Shown: positions 26,378-35,978, counted from the stretch's first letter. The stretch is 64,000 bases of DNA from Halorubrum salinum (GCF_024494575.1 NZ_JANHDO010000001.1:62001-126000); one strand, 5' to 3'. Notes: generated from the sequence alone by a model not told the origin. Numbers and translations are program-made.

Positions 26378-27327
26378 GCGGGAACGACACGCGGAGCGGT
26401 CGGCCCGCACCCGACGCGGTCGCAGACGGCGGCGCGCGCGCAGGCGATCCGCCCGTCGTCGTCAAGATCGGCGGCGCGAAGGCGGTCGATCCGGCCGGCG
26501 CGGTCGGCGACGTGGCGAGCCTCGTCGCGGACGGCCGCGAGGTCGTCGTCGTCCACGGCGGCTCGACGGTCGTCGACGAGGTCATAGAGCGGCTCGGGAT
26601 GGAACCGGAGTACGTCGAGTCGGCCTCCGGCGTCACCGGCCGGTTCACCGACGCCGAGACGATGGAGGCGTTCACGATGGCGATGGCGGGCAAGCTCAAC
26701 ACCGAGCTGACGGCGCTGTTCCGCGAGGCCGGCGTCGACGCGGTCGGACTGAGCGGCGTCGACGGCGGGCTCCTCTCGGGGCCGCGCAAGTCTGCGGTCC
26801 GCGTGGTCGAGGACGGCAAAAAGAAGATCAAACGGGGCGAACACTCCGGCCGGATCGAGTCTGTCAACGCCGACCTCCTCGCGGGGCTCCTCGCCGACGG
26901 CTACACGCCCGTCGTCTCGCCTCCGATGGAAGGGAACGAGGGCGACGGCGGCGTCACCCCGGTCAACGCGGACGCTGACCGGGCGGCCGCCGCGGTCGCG
27001 GGCGCGCTCGACGCCGACCTCGTCCTGCTGACCGACGTGGCGGGCGTCTACGCCGATCCAGACGACCCCGACACGCTGATCGCGTCGGCGGCGACGGCCG
27101 ACGAACTCGCGGCGGTCGAAGACGCCGCCGAGGGGTTCATGGGCAAGAAGGTGATGGCGGCCAAAGAGGCGCTTTCGGGCGGTTCCGGCCGCGTCGTGGT
27201 CGCCGACGCCAACGTCGACGATCCCATCGTCGCCGCGCTCGGCGGCGCGGGGACGACGATCGAGCGGACGGCGCTCGGTGAGGACGCGGAGGACGCGGAA
27301 GCCGAAACGGAGGGCGAGACCGCATGA
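26374..27327 (+). CDS. argB: LysW-bound glutamate (acetylglutamate-type) kinase, ArgB/LysZ family
   Basis: Phosphorylates the side-chain carboxylate of LysW-linked glutamate, feeding argC. The 317 residues carry the amino-acid-kinase fold: 'VVVKIGGAKAVDPAGAV', the glycine loop 'VVVHGGSTVVDEVIERLG', 'SGVTGRFTDAETMEAFTMAMAGKLNTELTALFREAGVDAVGLSGVDGGLL' and the C-terminal nucleotide-binding 'ADLVLLTDVAGVYADPDDPD'. Expected for the LysW-dependent branch are basic residues near 'KKKIKRGEHSG'. About 25 acidic residues precede the core. ATGA overlaps connect it to argC and argD. Confidence 0.94.
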   Translation: MSGNDTRSGRPAPDAVADGGARAGDPPVVVKIGGAKAVDPAGAVGDVASLVADGREVVVVHGGSTVVDEVIERLGMEPEYVESASGVTGRFTDAETMEAFTMAMAGKLNTELTALFREAGVDAVGLSGVDGGLLSGPRKSAVRVVEDGKKKIKRGEHSGRIESVNADLLAGLLADGYTPVVSPPMEGNEGDGGVTPVNADADRAAAAVAGALDADLVLLTDVAGVYADPDDPDTLIASAATADELAAVEDAAEGFMGKKVMAAKEALSGGSGRVVVADANVDDPIVAALGGAGTTIERTALGEDAEDAEAETEGETA

Positions 27328-28451
27328 GCGGGTTCGTCTTCTCCGAGAAGCCGATCGAGATCGCCTCCGGCGACGGCGTGTACCTCACCGACACCGACGG
27401 AACCGAGTACCTCGACTTCGGCGCGAGCTACGCGTGCACGCCGGTCGGGCACTGCCACCCCGAGGTAGTCGACGCGGCGACGAGCCAGCTCGAGGATCTG
27501 ATGTACGTGCAGGCGTCGTACCCGCACGCCGCGCGGACGGCGCTGTACGAGCGGCTCTCCGACGCCGGGCCCGGCGACGTCGACAACGTCTGGCTCTGCA
27601 ACTCCGGGACGGAGGCCAACGAGGCCGCGCTGAAGTTCGCCCGGCACGCGACGGGCCGCGAGAAGATCGTCGCGACCACGCAGGGGTTCCACGGCCGCAC
27701 GATGGGCGCGCTCGCGACCACTTGGAAGGGGAAGTACAAACAGGGGTTCGAGCCGCTCGCGGGCGGCGTGGAGTTCGTCGAGTACGGAGATGAAGAAGCG
27801 ATGCGCGAGGCGGTCGGCGACGAGACCGCCGCGGTCATCCTCGAACCCCTGCAGGGCGAAGGCGGGATCAACCCCGCTCCGACGGCGTACCTGCAGTCGG
27901 TCCGCGAGGCGACCGAGGAGACGGGGGCCGCGATGATCCTCGACGAGATCCAGACCGGGCTCGGCCGCACCGGGTCGCTGTGGGCGGCGGAGACTCACGA
28001 CGTGGTGCCCGACGTGCTCACGACGGCGAAGGGGCTCGGCAGCGGGCTCCCGATCGGCGCGACGCTCTGTCGCGACTGGATCGCCGAGGACGCCGGGAAC
28101 CACGGCTCGACGTTCTCCGGCGGCCCGGTCGTCTCGGCCGCCGCGGGAGCGACCCTCGACGTGATCGAACGCGAGGAGCTCTCGGCGCACGCCGACGACG
28201 TGGGCGCGTACCTGCGCGGCGAGATCGAAGACCGCCTCGGCGACGACGTCCGGGACGTCCGCGGCGACGGACTGATGGTCGGGATCGAGGTGAAACGCGG
28301 CTCGAACCGCCTGCTTCGCGATCTGGCCATGAACCACCAGATACTCGCGCTGCCCGCGGGTCGCACCGTCTTGCGGCTGCTTCCGCCGCTGACGATCGAC
28401 CGCGAGCACGCCGACGCCGTGGTCGACGCGATCGCCGAGGTGATCGGCTGA
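27324..28451 (+). CDS. argD: LysW-bound ornithine/lysine aminotransferase, ArgD/LysJ family
   Basis: A class-III PLP aminotransferase that converts the LysW-linked semialdehyde to ornithine. The 375-residue protein has 'GFHGRTMGALATTWKGKYK', the PLP-binding Asp in 'AAMILDEIQTGLGRTG' and the Schiff-base lysine 236 in TTAKGLGSGLPIG. The end 'LPAGRTVLRLLPPLTIDREHADAVVDAI' is typical of the family. The start ATG overlaps the argB stop. Donor is presumably glutamate. The neighbour argE starts at the A of the argD TGATG, a 1-nt overlap. Confidence 0.95.
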   Translation: MSGFVFSEKPIEIASGDGVYLTDTDGTEYLDFGASYACTPVGHCHPEVVDAATSQLEDLMYVQASYPHAARTALYERLSDAGPGDVDNVWLCNSGTEANEAALKFARHATGREKIVATTQGFHGRTMGALATTWKGKYKQGFEPLAGGVEFVEYGDEEAMREAVGDETAAVILEPLQGEGGINPAPTAYLQSVREATEETGAAMILDEIQTGLGRTGSLWAAETHDVVPDVLTTAKGLGSGLPIGATLCRDWIAEDAGNHGSTFSGGPVVSAAAGATLDVIEREELSAHADDVGAYLRGEIEDRLGDDVRDVRGDGLMVGIEVKRGSNRLLRDLAMNHQILALPAGRTVLRLLPPLTIDREHADAVVDAIAEVIG

Positions 28452-29620
28452 TGGCGGCCGGCAAAGAGCGGGAGAGCGACGAGCGAGCCGACGCGGACCG
28501 CGCCGGCGACGTCGTCGCCGGCGGCGGCTACCCCGCGGCTTGCGACACCCCCGCGCGGAAGCTCCTGTACGACATGGTGTCTATCCCATCGCCGTCGGGC
28601 GAGGAGGAACGGGCCGCGGAGCGGCTCGTCGACTTCTTCGAGGCCAACGGCCGGGAGGCGTGGATCGACGACGCCGGAAACGTCCGCGCGCCGGCGAACG
28701 ACGCCGTGCTGCTCACCTCACACGTCGACACGGTGCCGGGCGACATTCCGGTCGAGGTGCGGCCGGCACCGCCGGAGGACGAACTGCCCGAGCCGTCCGA
28801 CGTTCGAGTCGGTGACCCCGGTGACCCCGTGCTGTGGGGTCGCGGGGCGGTCGACGCGACGGGACCGCTCGTCACGATGGCGGTCGCGGCGGTGAAGACG
28901 GGCGTCTCCTTCGCGGGCGTCGTCCGCGAGGAGGTCGACTCCGGCGGCGCGCGTCACCTCATCGACGACCGCGACGCGCCGGACGCGGTGGTCAACGGCG
29001 AGCCGTCGGGGTGGCAGGGGATCACGCTCGGCTACCGCGGACTGCTCGAAGGGACGTACGTGAACACGAGCGAGTCGGGCCACTCCTCGCGGCCGGAGCC
29101 GAACGCGATCCAGCACGCGATAGACTGGTGGCACGGGGTCGAGGAGACGTTCACCCCGGAGGATTCCGACACCGCGGTGTTCGATCAGGTGACGACCAAG
29201 CCCATCTCGATCGACGGCGGGCTGAGCGACGACGGGCTCGCCGTGGAGACGACGATGGAGGTGCAGCTTCGAATTCCGCCCTCGCGCCCGGCCGACGAGA
29301 TACACGAGCTGGCGGAGGCGGAGCTGTCGACCGGATCGGTCCACTGGGGCGACCCGATGCCGCCCGTCATGGAGAGCCCGCGAACGGATCTCGCGCGGGC
29401 CTTTCGCGTCGCGATCCGGGCGGCCGACGGCGACGTCCGGCTCCTGCGGAAGACCGGCACCAGCGACATGAACCTCTTCGCGGCCGCGTGGGACTGCCCG
29501 ATGGTCACCTACGGCCCCGGGAACTCCGATCTGGACCACGCCCCGGACGAGCGGCTCCCGCTTCCGGAACTGGACCGGGCCGTGACCGTCCTGACCGAAG
29601 TCTGCCGCAAGCGACTGTAA
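28451..29620 (+). CDS. argE: LysW-ornithine hydrolase, ArgE/LysK family (M20 peptidase)
   Basis: Cleaves the LysW carrier from ornithine, releasing ornithine for argF. The 389-residue M20-type metallopeptidase has the metal site 'LLTSHVDTVPGD' with His91 and Asp93, a bridging Asp135 in WGRGAVDATG, the catalytic Glu in 'VVREEVDSGGARHLI', and a terminal His in 'PGNSDLDHAPDERLPLPEL'. An N-terminal acidic extension of about 30 residues precedes the core. Start overlaps the argD stop by one nucleotide (TGATG). The gap to argF is 94 nt and has no clear TATA, so argF is probably cotranscribed. Confidence 0.93.
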   Translation: MAAGKERESDERADADRAGDVVAGGGYPAACDTPARKLLYDMVSIPSPSGEEERAAERLVDFFEANGREAWIDDAGNVRAPANDAVLLTSHVDTVPGDIPVEVRPAPPEDELPEPSDVRVGDPGDPVLWGRGAVDATGPLVTMAVAAVKTGVSFAGVVREEVDSGGARHLIDDRDAPDAVVNGEPSGWQGITLGYRGLLEGTYVNTSESGHSSRPEPNAIQHAIDWWHGVEETFTPEDSDTAVFDQVTTKPISIDGGLSDDGLAVETTMEVQLRIPPSRPADEIHELAEAELSTGSVHWGDPMPPVMESPRTDLARAFRVAIRAADGDVRLLRKTGTSDMNLFAAAWDCPMVTYGPGNSDLDHAPDERLPLPELDRAVTVLTEVCRKRL

Positions 29621-29714
29621 CCGCCTTCCGAGACGCCGTCGCCGAACGACTCGCCCTCGAACGAAACGACCGCTCTCGAACGACACCACGCTACCACACC
29701 GTACAACCGACACG

Positions 29715-30614
29715 ATGCCACTCGCTACCGACGACTTCCTCGACATCGACGACGTGACGCCCGCCGAACTGGACGCCCTGCTTTCCCGCGCCGCCGCGAT
29801 GAAGGCGGGCGAGACGGACCCCCGACTGGCGGACGCGACGCTCGGGATGATCTTCGAGAAGCCCTCGACCCGGACCCGCGTCTCCTTCGAGACGGGGATG
29901 ACCAGACTGGGCGGCCACGCGATGTTCCTCGGCCCCGACGACATACAACTCGGCCACGGCGAGCCGTTGCGCGACACCGCACGCGTGCTCGGCCGGTACG
30001 TCGACGGCGTGATGGCCAGGCTCTTCGACCACGAAGACGTCGAGGTGCTCGCCGAGTACGCGGACTGTCCCGTGATCAACGGGCTCACCGACGAGGCGCA
30101 TCCCTGCCAGACGCTCGCGGACCTCCTCACGATCCGCGAGACCGTCGGCGAAGACGCCACGGTCGCGTGGATCGGCGACGGCAACAACGTCGGGCAGTCG
30201 TTCGTCGTCGGCGCGGCGATGGCCGGGATCGACGTCGAGGTCGCGACGCCCGCCGACTACGGCATGGACCCCGCCGTCTTCGATCGGGCGGCCGCGTTCG
30301 GCGCGGACGTGGAGCCGACGACGGACCCCGCGACGGCGATCGACGGCGCGGACGTCGTCTACACCGACGTGTGGATCTCGATGGGACAAGAAGACGAGCG
30401 CGAGGAGAAGATGGCCGCGTTCGACGGCTTCCAGGTGAACGCGGACCTCCTCGCCGGCACCGACGCGCGGGTGATGCACTGTCTGCCCGCTCACCGCGGC
30501 GAGGAGATCACGGACGACGTGCTCGAATCCGACCGCGCGCTGGTGTGGGACCAGGCCGAAAACCGGATGCACGCACAGAACGCGCTGCTCGTCGAACTGC
30601 TCGGAGCGGAGTGA
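29715..30614 (+). CDS. argF: Ornithine carbamoyltransferase
   Basis: Transfers the carbamoyl group of carbamoyl phosphate to ornithine, giving citrulline for argG. The 299 residues have STRTR (51-55) for carbamoyl phosphate, HPCQ (129-132), SMGQE (222-226) and the catalytic Cys256 in HCLPAHRGEE. This is the anabolic OTC type, slightly shorter than bacterial ones. It closes the arginine block: lysW-lysX-argCBDE make ornithine and argF-argG-argH convert it to arginine. It converges with the downstream aminotransferase gene (28 nt gap). Confidence 0.96.
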   Translation: MPLATDDFLDIDDVTPAELDALLSRAAAMKAGETDPRLADATLGMIFEKPSTRTRVSFETGMTRLGGHAMFLGPDDIQLGHGEPLRDTARVLGRYVDGVMARLFDHEDVEVLAEYADCPVINGLTDEAHPCQTLADLLTIRETVGEDATVAWIGDGNNVGQSFVVGAAMAGIDVEVATPADYGMDPAVFDRAAAFGADVEPTTDPATAIDGADVVYTDVWISMGQEDEREEKMAAFDGFQVNADLLAGTDARVMHCLPAHRGEEITDDVLESDRALVWDQAENRMHAQNALLVELLGAE

Positions 30615-30642
30615 CGTGTCCGAGCGTCTTCGGGCGTCTCCG

Positions 30643-31755
30643 CTAGAGCCCGGCGACGTCTTCGATCGCGTCGGTCAGTTCCTTGACGCTCTCGACGGTG
30701 TGTTCGCCCATGTGCCCGATCCGGAACGTCTCCTCGCCGAGCTGTGAGCCGTACCCGTTCGAGAAGGCCATGTCGTACTCCTCGCTCACTTCTTCGATCG
30801 TCGCGGCCACGTCTATCCCCTGCGTGTTCTCGATGCAGGCGACCGTCTGGGACTCGTAGCCCTCCTCCGGGAACATCGCGAAGTGCTCGTCGGCCCACTC
30901 GTGGACGTACTCCATCATCTCACGGTGACGCTCGTCGCGGGCGTCGTGGCCCTCCTCCAGCATGTGTTTCATCTGTTTGCGGTACGCTAACATGACCGGG
31001 ATCGCGGGCGTCGAGTGGGTCTGTCCCTTGCGGTCGTAGTAGTCGATGGTGCGACGGAAGCCGCCGTACCACGAGGAGGTTCCCTTCTCTACCTCGCGGT
31101 CGTAGGCGTCGTCGCTGACGACGCAGACCGCGAGTCCCGGCGGCATCGCGAACGCCTTCTGGGTCGACGCGAAGATCACGTCGATGTCGTGTTCGTCGAT
31201 GTCGACGTAGTCGCCGCCCAGAGCGGAGACCGCGTCGACGACGAAGTACGTGTCCGGGTACTCCGCGACCACGTCGCCGATCTCCTCGATCGGGTTGCGG
31301 ACGCCCGTGGAGGACTCGTTCATCACGGTCGCGACCACGTCGTAGTGCTTGTCCGTCGATTCGAGGTGTTCGCGGATGTCCTCGGGCTTGACGGCCTCGC
31401 CCCACTCGTACTCCAGCCGGTCGACGTCCTTGCCGAGCCGCTCGGCGACGTTGGCGTGGCGCTCGCTGAAACTGCCGCAGGTCGGCACCAGGATGTTCTC
31501 GTCGACGAGGTTGAGCGTCGACGCCTCCCAGAACTCCGTGCCGGAGGCGGTGAGGATGACGACCTCGTTTTCGGTGCCGAGGAACTCTTTGGTGTCCTCG
31601 ACGATGGTGGTGTACAGATCGGTCATCCGGTCCATCCGGTGGCCGAACATCGGCTGTGCCATCGCCTCGATCACGTCCTCGCGGACCTCGGTCGGCCCGG
31701 GGATGAACAGCGTCTTGTCGTCGTAGTCGTCGCGGTATTCGCGTTTCTTGGTCAC
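30643..31755 (-). CDS. Alanine-glyoxylate/serine-pyruvate type aminotransferase (class V)
   Basis: A class-V PLP aminotransferase with 370 residues. It starts MTKKREYRDDYDDKTLFIPG, includes GPTEVREDVIEAMAQPMFGH, the glycine-rich 'TASGTEFWEASTLN' region, the PLP-stacking Asp174 in YFVVDAVSALGGD and the Schiff-base lysine 200 in ASTQKAFAMPPG. The family comprises serine-pyruvate, alanine-glyoxylate and phosphonate-related aminotransferases; I cannot choose among them. GTG 31753-31755 gives the family-like N-terminus. The frame stays open upstream, with no family similarity. A divergent TATA-like sequence on the minus strand at 31921-31926 would leave a leader of about 140 nt. Confidence 0.87.
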   Translation of the reverse strand: MTKKREYRDDYDDKTLFIPGPTEVREDVIEAMAQPMFGHRMDRMTDLYTTIVEDTKEFLGTENEVVILTASGTEFWEASTLNLVDENILVPTCGSFSERHANVAERLGKDVDRLEYEWGEAVKPEDIREHLESTDKHYDVVATVMNESSTGVRNPIEEIGDVVAEYPDTYFVVDAVSALGGDYVDIDEHDIDVIFASTQKAFAMPPGLAVCVVSDDAYDREVEKGTSSWYGGFRRTIDYYDRKGQTHSTPAIPVMLAYRKQMKHMLEEGHDARDERHREMMEYVHEWADEHFAMFPEEGYESQTVACIENTQGIDVAATIEEVSEEYDMAFSNGYGSQLGEETFRIGHMGEHTVESVKELTDAIEDVAGL

Positions 31756-31920
31756 GGGATCCACCTGATGATCGGTACGGGGGCGCGTGCCGGTATGTTC
31801 CTTGTGGTATCTCCGGACCCCCGGGTCGCGCGTTCGCCCGTCTCGCCCGGAACCGCCCCCACCTAACAGAGTCCATTCCACCTCACAGAGCCGCCGACCA
31901 CGCCGCGGAAAGTAGCCGGG

Positions 31921-31926
31921 TTTATA
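31921..31926 (+). promoter_or_regulatory. TATA box of the uORF-permease transcript
   Basis: TTTATA lies 24-29 nt before ATG 31950, the start of a 28-codon upstream ORF. The complementary strand reads TATAAA, so the site could also serve the divergent aminotransferase gene. Confidence 0.6.
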
Positions 31927-31949
31927 CGAACAGAGGAGAGAAACAAGGT

Positions 31950-32036
31950 ATGATACACGCACGGAGAGTCACAACCGCCCGAGGGGTAGCCACCGTTTCC
32001 GGGGCCGTCGTGACCGGCAGAGGTGGCCCGCCGTGA
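31950..32036 (+). CDS. 28-codon upstream ORF (possible leader peptide) coupled to the APC permease
   Basis: ATG 31950 is the first ATG after the TATA box at 31921 and opens a 28-residue frame ([20 protein letters not shown]...). It ends in TGA at 32034-32036, overlapping the GTG start of the downstream permease (GTGA). The peptide is basic (4 Arg, 1 His, no acidic residues), quite unlike haloarchaeal proteins, so the act of translation rather than the peptide may matter. The permease would then depend on re-initiation at the overlap. Alternatively the true start of the permease is further upstream or the transcript begins later; the sequence alone cannot decide. Confidence 0.5.
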   Translation: MIHARRVTTARGVATVSGAVVTGRGGPP

Positions 32037-34384
32037 GCGGCGACGAGGAACTCGCGAAGGACCTCGGCCCGCTCGCGGCGCTCACGATCGGGATCGGGAC
32101 GATGATCGGCGCGGGGATCTTCGTGTTGCCCGGTACCGCGGTCGCTCGCGCCGGCCCGCTCGCGGCGCTCACGTTCGTCCTCGGCGGGATCATCGCGCTT
32201 TTCACCGCGCTCTCCGCGTCCGAACTCGGCACGGCGATGCCGAAGTCTGGCGGGGCGTACTTCTACGTCAACCGCGCGCTCGGCCCGATGTTCGGCTCCG
32301 TCGCCGGCTGGGCCAACTGGCTCGGACTCGCCTTCGCCTCCGCCTTCTACATGTACGGCTTCGGCGAGTACGTCAACGCGCTCGTCGGACTCGGCCCCGT
32401 CGGGCTCGGGTTCGTGACGTTAGAGGCCGCACAGGTGATCGGCCTCGCAGGCGCGCTGTTGTTCATCGCGGTCAACTACTTCGGCGCGAAAGAGACCGGC
32501 GGACTCCAGATCGTCATCGTCATGTCGCTTCTGGGTATCCTCGCGGTCTTCACGGTCGTCGGCCTGCTGAACGCCGACATGGAGTCGCTGCGGCCGATCG
32601 CGCCGCCGGGGACGACGAGCGAGGTGTTGCCCGTCACCGGGATCATCTTCGTCTCGTACCTCGGGTTCGTGCAGATAACGTCGGTCGCAGAGGAGATCAA
32701 AAACCCCGGCCGCAACCTTCCGCTCGCGGTGCTCGGCTCGGTCGTCATCGTCACCGTGGTGTACGCGCTGTTCCTCGTCGTGCTGCTCGCGGCGGTGCCG
32801 AACGAGCTGGTCGCGAACAACGAGACCGCCGTCGTCGACGCCGCGAGACTGCTGTTCGGCAACTACTCGGTGTTCGGCTACTCGCTCGGAGCGGTCGGCG
32901 CGGGAATGTTACTCATCGGCGGGCTGCTCGCGACCGCCTCCTCGGCGAACGCGTCGATCCTCTCGTCGTCGCGGATCAACTTCGCGATGGGCCGCGAGAA
33001 GATCGTCACCCCCAAGCTCAACGAGATCCACGACCGGTTCGGGACCCCGTACAAGTCGATCGCGCTCACCGGCGCGCTCATCCTCGTCTTCCTCGTCGCC
33101 GGCGGCGTCGAGTCCCTGTCGACGATGGGGTCCGTGCTTCACCTCATCGTCTACGGCCTGCTCAACCTCGCGCTCATCGTGATGCGGGAGTCCGAGGTCG
33201 AGGGATACGACCCCGACTTCGAGGTCCCCTTCTACCCGGCCGTTCCGATAATCGGGACCGTGTCGTCGTTCGCGCTGATCGTGTACATCGATCCGACGAT
33301 CATCCTGATCTCCTTCGGTCTCGTGGTCTTCGCTCTCCTCTGGTACCTCGTGTACGCCCGCGAGAAGGTCGAGGCCCGCGGCGTGTTGGGGACGTGGATC
33401 CTCGACCGCTCCGACGAACTGCCGGAGCAGGCCGTCTCCGCGGCCACGTCCGTCCAGCCGAGCGGCGGCGACTACCGCGTGATGGTGCCGCTCGCGAACC
33501 CCGCGACCGAAGAGCACCTGATCACGCTCGCCTCCGCCATCGCCAAACAGCGCGACGGGACGGTCGTCGCGGTCAACATCGCGAACGTGCCCGACCAGAC
33601 CTCGCTCGAAGCCGCCCGCGACCGCGGCGCACACGACGCCGCCCACGACCTGCTCGACCGCGCGAAAGAGGACGCCGAGACGTTCGGCGTCGACGTCGAG
33701 ACGCACGTCGTCCTCTCTCACCGCGTGTTCGAGGAGGTGTTCGACGCCGCCCGAACCTACGGTGCCGACCTCACCGTGATGGGCTGGGGCGAGGACTCTC
33801 ACGGCGCGCCCGGCCGCGCCGAGTCCGCGATCGACGAACTGGCGTACTCGCTCCCCTCCGACTTCCTCGTGTTCCGCGACCGCGGGTTCGACCCCTCGGG
33901 GATCTTGGTGCCGACCGCCGGCGGCCCCGCCTCCGACCTCTCCGCGGCCGTCGCCCGGATGCTCCAACTGGAGTTCGACGGCGAGGTCACCCTGTTGCAC
34001 GTCGCCGACGACGAGGCGGAGGGCCGGCGGTTCCTCTCGGCGTGGGCCGAGGAGCACGACCTCGCGGACGCGACGCTGCGCATCGAGTCCGGCGACGTGG
34101 AGACGAGCATCGAGCGGGCCGCCCGCGACGCCACGATGCTCATCGTCGGCGCGACGGAGAAGGGGCTGCTCTCGCGGCTGGTCCGCGGCTCGCTCGTCTT
34201 ACAGGTGCTCGATGAGGTCGAGTGCTCCGTGCTGCTCGCCGAGAAGCGCAGCGACCGCGGTCTGCTCGCCCGGCTCTTCGGCGGCGGTGCGCGGTCCAAC
34301 GATCTGATCGACGAGCCCGAGACGCCGGCCGACACCGGCGTCACGACCGACCCGTCTACGCCCGACCCCGACGAGACGGAATAG
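32033..34384 (+). CDS. APC-family amino acid permease fused to two C-terminal UspA domains
   Basis: A 783-residue fusion. Residues 1-440 form an APC-type transporter with about 12 helices; the start of helix 1 '[25 protein letters not shown]' is the family's substrate-binding signature, and '[20 protein letters not shown]' is a conserved loop. Two universal-stress-type domains follow, at about 480-615 and 618-740; the last carries '[24 protein letters not shown]', the region where Usp proteins bind nucleotide. The C-terminal about 40 residues are acidic. The Usp domains probably sense ATP/AMP or stress and adjust transport, as in other archaeal APC-Usp fusions. Substrate unknown. Start GTG 32033 is directly after the uORF. 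Confidence 0.92.
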   Translation: MSGDEELAKDLGPLAALTIGIGTMIGAGIFVLPGTAVARAGPLAALTFVLGGIIALFTALSASELGTAMPKSGGAYFYVNRALGPMFGSVAGWANWLGLAFASAFYMYGFGEYVNALVGLGPVGLGFVTLEAAQVIGLAGALLFIAVNYFGAKETGGLQIVIVMSLLGILAVFTVVGLLNADMESLRPIAPPGTTSEVLPVTGIIFVSYLGFVQITSVAEEIKNPGRNLPLAVLGSVVIVTVVYALFLVVLLAAVPNELVANNETAVVDAARLLFGNYSVFGYSLGAVGAGMLLIGGLLATASSANASILSSSRINFAMGREKIVTPKLNEIHDRFGTPYKSIALTGALILVFLVAGGVESLSTMGSVLHLIVYGLLNLALIVMRESEVEGYDPDFEVPFYPAVPIIGTVSSFALIVYIDPTIILISFGLVVFALLWYLVYAREKVEARGVLGTWILDRSDELPEQAVSAATSVQPSGGDYRVMVPLANPATEEHLITLASAIAKQRDGTVVAVNIANVPDQTSLEAARDRGAHDAAHDLLDRAKEDAETFGVDVETHVVLSHRVFEEVFDAARTYGADLTVMGWGEDSHGAPGRAESAIDELAYSLPSDFLVFRDRGFDPSGILVPTAGGPASDLSAAVARMLQLEFDGEVTLLHVADDEAEGRRFLSAWAEEHDLADATLRIESGDVETSIERAARDATMLIVGATEKGLLSRLVRGSLVLQVLDEVECSVLLAEKRSDRGLLARLFGGGARSNDLIDEPETPADTGVTTDPSTPDPDETE

Positions 34385-34531
34385 CGTCTTCCGTTTCCGC
34401 TTTCGTCCGTTCCGCTCTGCTTTCGTCTGCCTCGTCTTCTTTCACCTGCTCTCGTCCGTTCCGTTCTCGTCTGCTCTCCGCTCGCTTCTTTTTCGGCTCG
34501 CTTCTTTCCGCGCTCGCCGGAAACGGATCGA
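34385..34531. other. Pyrimidine-rich noncoding tract after the permease
   Basis: About 120 nt of the plus strand consists almost only of C and T, with TTTCGTC-, TCCGTT- and GCTTTC-type units that vary in sequence. It has no coding potential and begins at the permease stop. Similar tracts downstream of genes may act as weak terminators or simply be slippage-prone spacers. The similar but shorter tract after orc (7402-7510) is also on the coding strand. Confidence 0.6.
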
Positions 34532-34561
34532 TTTTTACTGACGGATACGAGTACCACAGGC

Positions 34562-34894
34562 ATGGCAGTTTGTGACAGCCCGGGGGACGGTCACGGAACG
34601 GTGACGCTCCCGGCGGTGATACCGTTCGATCTCGACCACCTCACCCGGATGAGCTGGGAGCTCGGATCGCGCACGGTTCGTGACCCCGACGCGACGCGAA
34701 TCGGGCGATGGTGTGCCGAATCCCGACGCTGGGAGCTTTCGGCCTTCGACGTCACTCGCGACACCGTCGTTCTCAGAGTCCACACGCCGGTGGGACGCAC
34801 GCGGTTCTACGGAGCGATCGCCGCGGAGGCGGAGCCGGCCCTGCGGACGCTCGCCGACACCTCCGAGTGGGCCGCCGTCGACGAGGAGACCTGA
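34562..34894 (+). CDS. Small conserved haloarchaeal protein of unknown function
   Basis: A 110-residue soluble protein starting MAVCDSPGDGHGTVTLPAVI with alternating hydrophobic residues suggesting a small alpha/beta domain; I do not recognise a family. ATG 34562 lies about 25-30 nt after an ATTTTTAC element, so a leaderless start is likely. It ends 4 nt before the convergent mrp stop. Confidence 0.55.
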   Translation: MAVCDSPGDGHGTVTLPAVIPFDLDHLTRMSWELGSRTVRDPDATRIGRWCAESRRWELSAFDVTRDTVVLRVHTPVGRTRFYGAIAAEAEPALRTLADTSEWAAVDEET

Positions 34895-34898
34895 GCCG

Positions 34899-35978
34899 CT
34901 ACCCGCCGCCGCCGGCGGTCCGTTGACGAGCGCGACGGCGCAGGACACCGACGTTGTTCGCGACGGCCCCCGTCAGGTCCCGAAACGCCGCGGCCGTCGC
35001 GCCGTCGCCCCGAGCCACGACCGGCTCGCCGTCCTCTGCTCCCGTTCGGATCGCCGGGTCGAGCGGCAGCGACCCGAGATACGGCACGTCGACTTCCTCG
35101 GCCAGCGATCGGCCGCCGTCTTCCCCGAAGACGTCGTGTGTGTCTCCGCAGCTCGGACAGACGAACCCGCTCATGTTCTCGACGACGCCGAGCACGTTGG
35201 TCCGGTACTCCCCGAACATCTGCACGCCGCGGCGGGTGTCGTCCACCGCGACTGACTGCGGCGTCGTGACGACGACCGTTCCCGTCACGGGGAGGTGTTG
35301 GAGCACCGTCAACTGGACGTCGCCGGTGCCCGGCGGGAGGTCGACGACGAGGTAATCGAGCGGCCCCCACGAGACGTCGCCGAAGAGGTCGGTGAGCGTG
35401 TTCTGTGCGACGGGACCGCGCCAGACGACGGGGTCGTCCTCGTCGATCAGCAACCCGACGCTCATCAGTTCGACCCCGTGAGCGGTCGGCGGTTCGATCC
35501 GGTCGTCACCGTCGACGGTCGCCACGCCGGGGTCCTCGTCGACCCCGAGCATCTGCGGGACGTTCGGGCCGTACACGTCGGCGTCGAACAGCCCCACGTT
35601 CGCTCCCCGGTCCGCCAACCCCGCGGCGAGGTTGACGGCGACGGTGCTCTTTCCGACCCCGCCCTTGCCGGAGGCGACGGCGATCACGTTTTTCACCTCG
35701 GGCAGTACCGAGGACTCTCCCGCGTCGAGACGCGGCACCGTCGCGGAGAGACGCGCGTCGAGTCCCGCCTCCTCGACCACCCCGCGAACGCGGTCTGCGA
35801 TCGTGGCTTCCTCCGGCGCGTGCGGCGCGCCGAGCGCGAGTTCGATCGACGCCGTCCCGTCGTCGACGGTGCTGTCGGTGACGAGCCCGGCGCTGACGAT
35901 GTCCGCGCCGAGCGCGGGATCGTCGACGGTGCGGAGGCGGTCGCGGAGGTCTGAATCGGTGATGTCTGTGGATGTCAT
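34899..35978 (-). CDS. Mrp/ApbC/Nbp35-type iron-sulfur cluster carrier ATPase
   Basis: A 359-residue P-loop protein that carries and delivers Fe-S clusters. The N-terminal about 80 residues form a MIP18/DUF59 domain ('ALGADIVSAGLVTDSTVDDG'). The deviant Walker A 'GKGGVGKST' is at 104-112, with 'LFDADVYGPNVPQMLG' and 'VVDLPPGTGDVQLTVLQ' typical of Mrp. The C-terminal cluster site CPSC is in 'ENMSGFVCPSCGDTHDVFGEDGG'. It is the last gene of the molybdoenzyme operon (11 nt after the TorD-like gene), which makes sense as the reductase carries about five Fe-S clusters. Haloarchaea have several Mrp paralogs; this one is probably dedicated to this operon. Confidence 0.9.
   Translation of the reverse strand: MTSTDITDSDLRDRLRTVDDPALGADIVSAGLVTDSTVDDGTASIELALGAPHAPEEATIADRVRGVVEEAGLDARLSATVPRLDAGESSVLPEVKNVIAVASGKGGVGKSTVAVNLAAGLADRGANVGLFDADVYGPNVPQMLGVDEDPGVATVDGDDRIEPPTAHGVELMSVGLLIDEDDPVVWRGPVAQNTLTDLFGDVSWGPLDYLVVDLPPGTGDVQLTVLQHLPVTGTVVVTTPQSVAVDDTRRGVQMFGEYRTNVLGVVENMSGFVCPSCGDTHDVFGEDGGRSLAEEVDVPYLGSLPLDPAIRTGAEDGEPVVARGDGATAAAFRDLTGAVANNVGVLRRRARQRTAGGGG

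Noticed and set aside
31756-31962. N-terminal extension of the class-V aminotransferase to 439 residues
   Set aside because: The added 69 residues are unlike the family and contain low-complexity Arg/Gly segments. GTG 31755 gives the family-like N-terminus, although no TATA fits it exactly.
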